From Tubulanus polymorphus (Eukaryota; Nemertea; Palaeonemertea; Tubulaniformes; Tubulanidae), in NCBI RefSeq assembly GCF_964204645.1, contig NC_134027.1, forward strand, positions 18,960,485 to 19,024,484: a DNA stretch of 64,000 nucleotides, written 5' to 3'. The position numbers were made by a program, and so were the translations under genes. Positions 59,881 to 64,000 of this stretch are shown in pieces (positions within the stretch are counted from its first letter, which is position 1; each line of letters starts with the position of its first letter). The notes under the pieces are model-generated. The model worked only from the letters and a program-made list of their open reading frames with translations, had not been told where the DNA came from and ran no database searches.

Positions 59881-60389
59881 AACAAAACGTAAAAATCTAA
59901 CCGTTTTGATAATACCTCCTCCATCGGATCGCCAAGATAGCGAGACAATGTATACTTTATTTCTTTGTTTTAACGCAGTTTTATCGCGATCCTGCCGAGG
60001 TACGTCGGTGATTGAATAAATTAAAGGTTTATTTACTATCGGTCATCAGCCACTCCGAGAGAAACTACTTGGGTAATTTTTAATTCGCTCCACCGAAAGA
60101 TGCCCCAGCAACGCGTGTCGCCTTTCCCTTATGCGAGAGTCGGTCGCTCAATGATTGACGGTAAATGAGGGTGAGGAAACTATGAGAACAGCTACTGAGC
60201 AACTCAATCTATGACGTCACATTTCCACAAAATAGCCAATCTGCTGAAAGAAAGTAATGATTTTTGAATATTTCCGACGACGAAATTTTGATAGCTACTA
60301 CATTCAGTTAAAAGCTCAAACAAATAATGAAATAGCTCTTTGCGATGCGCTTTAATTTTCGAAATAAATCGAGAAAAATTCGAAAAAAA

Positions 60390-60507
60390 GTCTACAGCAC
60401 CCGGTATTCCCAGGCGGTCACCCATCCAAGTACTAACCGGGCCCGACGTTGCTTAACTTCGGTGATCGGACGAGAACCGGTGCTTTCAACGTGGTATGGC
60501 CGTAGAC
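60390..60507 (-). rRNA. 5S rRNA copy 24 (consensus)
   Basis: 118 nt, identical to consensus. A retrotransposon insertion begins about 90 bp upstream (60597), leaving the proximal flank and TATA-like box intact. Confidence 0.97.
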
Positions 60508-60596
60508 AATAAAACGTAAAAATCTAACCGTTTTGATAATACCTCCTCCATCGGATCGCCAAGATAGCGAGACAATGTATACTATATTTCTTTGTT

Positions 60597-62432
60597 TTGA
60601 TCTTAAAATAGGGATTGACCCTGTGATTTATTTGATTGGTAAATTTCGTTTGATTTTTTGATTTGGTGTCCCTTACAAACCCACCACACCTGCCGGGAAA
60701 GAAACAGGGGGTTTGATTTTGAAATCGGAAATCGAAGTACAAATATAGTTGTGTGATCGGCGGTCGAGTTTACAGAATTTTTTGTTTAAATCGAAGTACA
60801 TAATTTGAAAGTTTCGGTTCCGGTTCATTCAAACAATCATCCAAGCAGTCTGAACCGGCAAGCGACTGATTGGGGTTAATTTAGTTGGCTGCCTAATTTA
60901 ATACATCAAGATTTAGGAAATAACTATATTACAAGGTTGAAGATCATTTTGTCAATTTTTAACATTTTTTTGGTCGTTTTCCACGTGTAAATAGTCCGAA
61001 TGTTTATTGTAGCCTTTCCTCGGGTAGATGTTGGTGTAAAAATCCTCTAAGTTGATTGTCCCGCGTGCTGACTAGATAAAACGGAAGCACATTTTGAAAA
61101 GCAAATTATCCAGATGAGAGTTTGGTCCTGGTATCCGAAGTGTAGTTGTATGACATCGACGGTGCACGCTCCGATGAGGATAGGTTTCTCCGTCAAGGGG
61201 AGCAGTTGGTACTTCACATCTGGTGCTGAGTTTGCCTAAAAGTAAAAGTTGTACACGGGGAGCAGTTTTGTGTTTCTAATAAACAGTGCATAGTTAGGTC
61301 CGTGGATGCGTCGCGATCAAACAGACAGTGCTATGCGCATTGATAGACCGTCAGTAAGAAAGCGACACAGGCACGCGAGTTTGATTAATACAATGATACA
61401 TATGTACAGTCTTGATCGGGTTTTATTTACAGGCATGATCAAAAAATTGCATGCCACTCTGGCGGCTATCTGACAGTGCTAGCGTAATGGAAGACCGTCA
61501 GTGATCACCAAGGCGGCACGCCCAGTTAATCATTTGTCACAATTAGGTTTTTTTTGGTAGGTCTTAATGAGACCGGTGTCAAGAGGCAACCTTCCAATCA
61601 CCACTGCACAAAAATAGACTGAGCTTGCTATCCTGAAGCCAAAACGGAGGCAGCTTTCCAGTTATCGCGGCAGTGAGACTGAGTTTACAGTCCAAAACCA
61701 GAAACAATAAGGTATCTATGCGTATGTGATGATATAGGACAAAAGTGGTCAGACAGTTCTATGCGCATTGATAGACCGTCATCCCTGTTCATTCTAAATC
61801 AGAACATACCTCAAGTGTCAAAGTCAGGATATGTAGGTGTACTAAACTAATAAAAGGCGTTAGGTTAAGTAATTAATAGACTACATCGATAGTGTCAATT
61901 GTGATTCTGTTTACTGTATTTAGTCCGTTTACGTCTAGGTTTATAAATATATTGTTAAGACTCCAAATATGAAGATTTCGTTGCAGTATTATTTCTTGGT
62001 TTATGCGATCTATAAGTGCGTTTTTGAAATAAATTATAGTGTTGATGCGACCAGAGCCCTGTTCTAGATTGTAATGATTCTTGTACAAAATGAATTGTGC
62101 GAGAAATAAAAGATAGTTCGCAAGTGTGCGTTTGAAAAAGTCTCTTTCTATTGTTTTGGTAATTCCTGTGTAGACGATGTCTCGAGTGATTCGTATAGGT
62201 GTGCCTATTATGCGTTCAAAGATTGGTTGTATGCGTGAATATAATTGTTGTGCTTCTGTGCATGAGTATACTACATGGTCATTTGTTGCCGCGCGTCCGC
62301 AAATTTTACAATTTGGATCAGTTATTATTTTCCAAAGTACTAATTTTGAAGCTGTTGTAAGAGTATTATGTAGTAATTTCCAATGAATATCACTAAACCG
62401 TTTATCAATATGTTTATTATAAACTTCATTCC
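60597..62432 (-). mobile_element. 5'-truncated non-LTR retrotransposon in a 5S spacer
   Basis: Spacer sequence breaks after TTTGTTTT (60596) and resumes at AACGCAG (62433), giving about 1.83 kb of foreign DNA. On the minus strand it opens with the C-terminal part of a reverse-transcriptase polyprotein (61873-62433), then a 1.27-kb 3' tail with an AATAAA near 60630. The 5' truncation is typical of LINE integration. No clear target-site duplication. Confidence 0.85.
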
Positions 62433-62433
62433 A
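61873..62433 (-). pseudogene. LINE ORF2 C-terminal fragment with CCHC zinc knuckle
   Basis: One uninterrupted frame of about 186 codons ends at the stop 61873-61875. It includes FSDIHWKLLHNTLTTASKL and the knuckle CKICGRAATNDHVVYSC (C-x2-C-x7-H-x4-C), the arrangement seen at the C-terminus of many LINE ORF2 proteins. The frame has no start because the 5' part is missing. An L1/Tx1-like group is possible, but I cannot assign a clade. Confidence 0.8.
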
Positions 62434-63088
62434 ACGCAGTTTTATCGCGATCCTGCCGAGGTCCGTCGGTGAATAAATAAATTTAAAGGTTTATTTACTA
62501 TCGGCATCAGCCACTCCGAGAGAAAATACTCGGAGAATTTTCAATTCGCTCCACCGAAAGATGCCTCAGCAACGCGTGTCGCCTTTCCCTTATGCGAGAG
62601 TCGGTCGCTCAATGATTGACGGTAAATGAGGGTGAGGAAACTATGAGAACAGCTACTTAGCAACTCAATCTATGACGTCACATTTCCACAAAATAGACAA
62701 TCTGCTGAAAGAAAGTAATGATTTGTGAATATTTCCGACGACGAAATTTTGTTAGCACCTACATTCAGCTAAAAGCGCAAAAAAACCACCGAAAGATGCC
62801 TCAGCAACGCGTGTCGCCTTTCCCTTATGCGAGAGTCGGTCGCTCAATGATTGACGGTAAATGAGGGTGGAAAACTATGAGAACAGCTACTTAGCAACTC
62901 AATCTATGACGTCACATTTCCACAACATAGCCAATCTGCTGAAAGAAAGTAATGATTTGTGAATATTTCCGACGACGAAATTTGGATAGCTACTACATTC
63001 AGCTAATTTAAAGCGCAAACAAACAATGAAATAGCTCTTTGCGATGCGCTTTTAATTTTCCAAATAAGTCGAGGAAAATTCAAAAAAA

Positions 63089-63206
63089 GTCTACAGCACC
63101 CGGTATTCCCAGGCGGTCACCCATCCAAGTACTAACCGGGCCCGACGTTGCTTAACTTCGGTGATCGGACGAGAACCGGTGCTTTCAACGTGGTATGGCC
63201 GTAGAC
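63089..63206 (-). rRNA. 5S rRNA copy 25 (consensus)
   Basis: 118 nt, identical to consensus; first gene right of the LINE insertion. Confidence 0.98.
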
Positions 63207-63714
63207 AACAAAATGTAAAAATCTAACCATTTTGATAATACCTCCTCCATCGGATCGCCAAGATAGCGAGACAATGTATACTTTATTTCTTTGTTTTAAC
63301 GCAGTTTTATCGCGATCCTGCCGAGGTACGTCGGTGATTGAATAAATTAAAGGTTTATTTACTATCGGTCATCAGCCACTCCAACAGAAACTACTCGGAT
63401 AATTTTCAATTCGCTCCACCGAAAGATGCCTCAGCAACGCGTGTCGCCTTTCCCTTATGCGAGAGTCTGTCGCTCAATGATTGACGGTAAATGAGGTTGA
63501 GGAAACTATGAGAACAGCTACTTAGCAACTCAATCTATGACGTCACATTTCTACAAAATAGCCAATCTGCTGAAAGAAAGTAATGATTTGTGAATATTTC
63601 CAACGACGAAATTTTGATAGCTACTACATTCAGTTAAAAGCGCAAACAAATAATGAAATAGGTCTTTGCGATGCGCTTTAATTTTCGAAATAAATCGAGG
63701 AAAATTCGAAAAAA

Positions 63715-63833
63715 GTCTACAGCACCCGGTATTCCCAGGCGGTCAGTCATCCAAGTACTATCCGGGCCCGACGTTGCTTAACTTCGGTGATCGAACGAGA
63801 ACCGGTGCTTCCCAACGTGGTATGGCCGTACAC
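63715..63833 (-). rRNA. 5S rRNA copy 26 (type II variant, likely pseudogene)
   Basis: 119 nt with the full type II set of changes, as in copies 5 and 18. Confidence 0.9.
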
Positions 63834-64000
63834 AATTAAACGTAAAAATCTAACCGTTTTGATAATACCTCTTCCATCGGATCGCCAAGATAGCGAGACA
63901 ATGTATACTTTATTTCTTTGTTTTAACGCAGTTTTATCGCAATCCTGCCGAGGTACGTCGGTGATTGAATACATTAAAAGTTTATTTACTATCGGTCATC

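Larger units (their letters stand above)
43826..64000 (-). repeat. Tandem 5S rDNA array (26 gene copies, interrupted twice)
   Basis: Direct reading shows 26 copies of a 118-119-nt 5S gene, all transcribed leftward and each followed by a T-run (A-run on + just left of each gene). Start-to-start spacing is 624-632 bp in most intervals. It is 867 bp in three (48455-49322, 50574-51441, 55129-55996) and 867 plus an insertion in a fourth (60390-63089). Upstream of each gene the spacer keeps TTATCAAAACGG at about -22 to -33, a plausible TATA-like position. The array edge begins about 43826 with decayed spacer and runs off the right end. No other known gene was seen in the spacer. Confidence 0.97.

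Noticed and set aside
43930-63974. Many similar 60-145-aa ORFs on both strands of the array
   Set aside because: They read through 5S rRNA genes and spacer in chance frames; their similarity comes from the tandem DNA repeat.

Overview
The window is animal nuclear DNA. The evidence is a large gene split into many short exons with GT-AG introns, numerous small non-autonomous transposons, and a tandem 5S rRNA array. The 5S sequence, the intron-rich polybromo gene and the tandem-repeat-bearing elements suggest a marine invertebrate, probably a lophotrochozoan such as a mollusc. That placement is inference; no species call is made.

Region 1 (1-35,330, + strand) is the 3' two thirds of a polybromo-1 (PBRM1, BAF180) orthologue. 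This is the bromodomain subunit of the PBAF SWI/SNF chromatin remodeller. I placed 24 coding exons between 5,079 and 35,195. All splice phases agree, and the exons sum to 4,383 nt (1,460 residues plus stop). Domain order is bromodomains 4, 5 and 6, BAH1, BAH2, two HMG boxes, a Pro/Gln/Met-rich linker, and the conserved PBRM1 C-terminus. Bromodomains 1-3 must lie upstream; one weak extra exon may sit at 85-201. Two HMG boxes instead of one, and a Ser at the acetyl-lysine Asn position of bromodomain 6, are the notable protein features. The introns carry at least six families of short elements with terminal inverted repeats.

Region 2 (35,330-43,825) is intergenic and repeat-rich. It holds one intronless gene on the minus strand (40,181-41,608), a RING/B-box/NHL (TRIM-NHL-like) protein, probably an E3 ubiquitin ligase. 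It also holds a decayed LINE 3' end with an ATTC tail at about 42,876-43,539.

Region 3 (43,826-64,000, running off the end) is a tandem 5S rDNA array with all genes on the minus strand. There are 26 copies of 118-119 nt, mostly at a period of about 627 bp. Four intervals carry an extra ~240-bp partial spacer duplication (867 bp). A 2,119-bp three-gene block is duplicated in tandem. Fourteen copies are identical; four belong to, or are hybrid with, a diverged class that is probably pseudogenic. Two insertions interrupt the array. One, of about 1.18 kb, sits exactly at the 3' end of a 5S position and has a homologous copy just downstream of PBRM1. The other, of about 1.83 kb, is a 5'-truncated non-LTR retrotransposon. 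Every spacer I read carries a perfect TGACGTCA palindrome.

I did not find a wholly new biological system. The best leads are the duplicated HMG module in polybromo, the structure of the 5S array (higher-order duplication, hybrid genes, insertion at the terminator), and the shared repeat linking the PBRM1 flank to the array.
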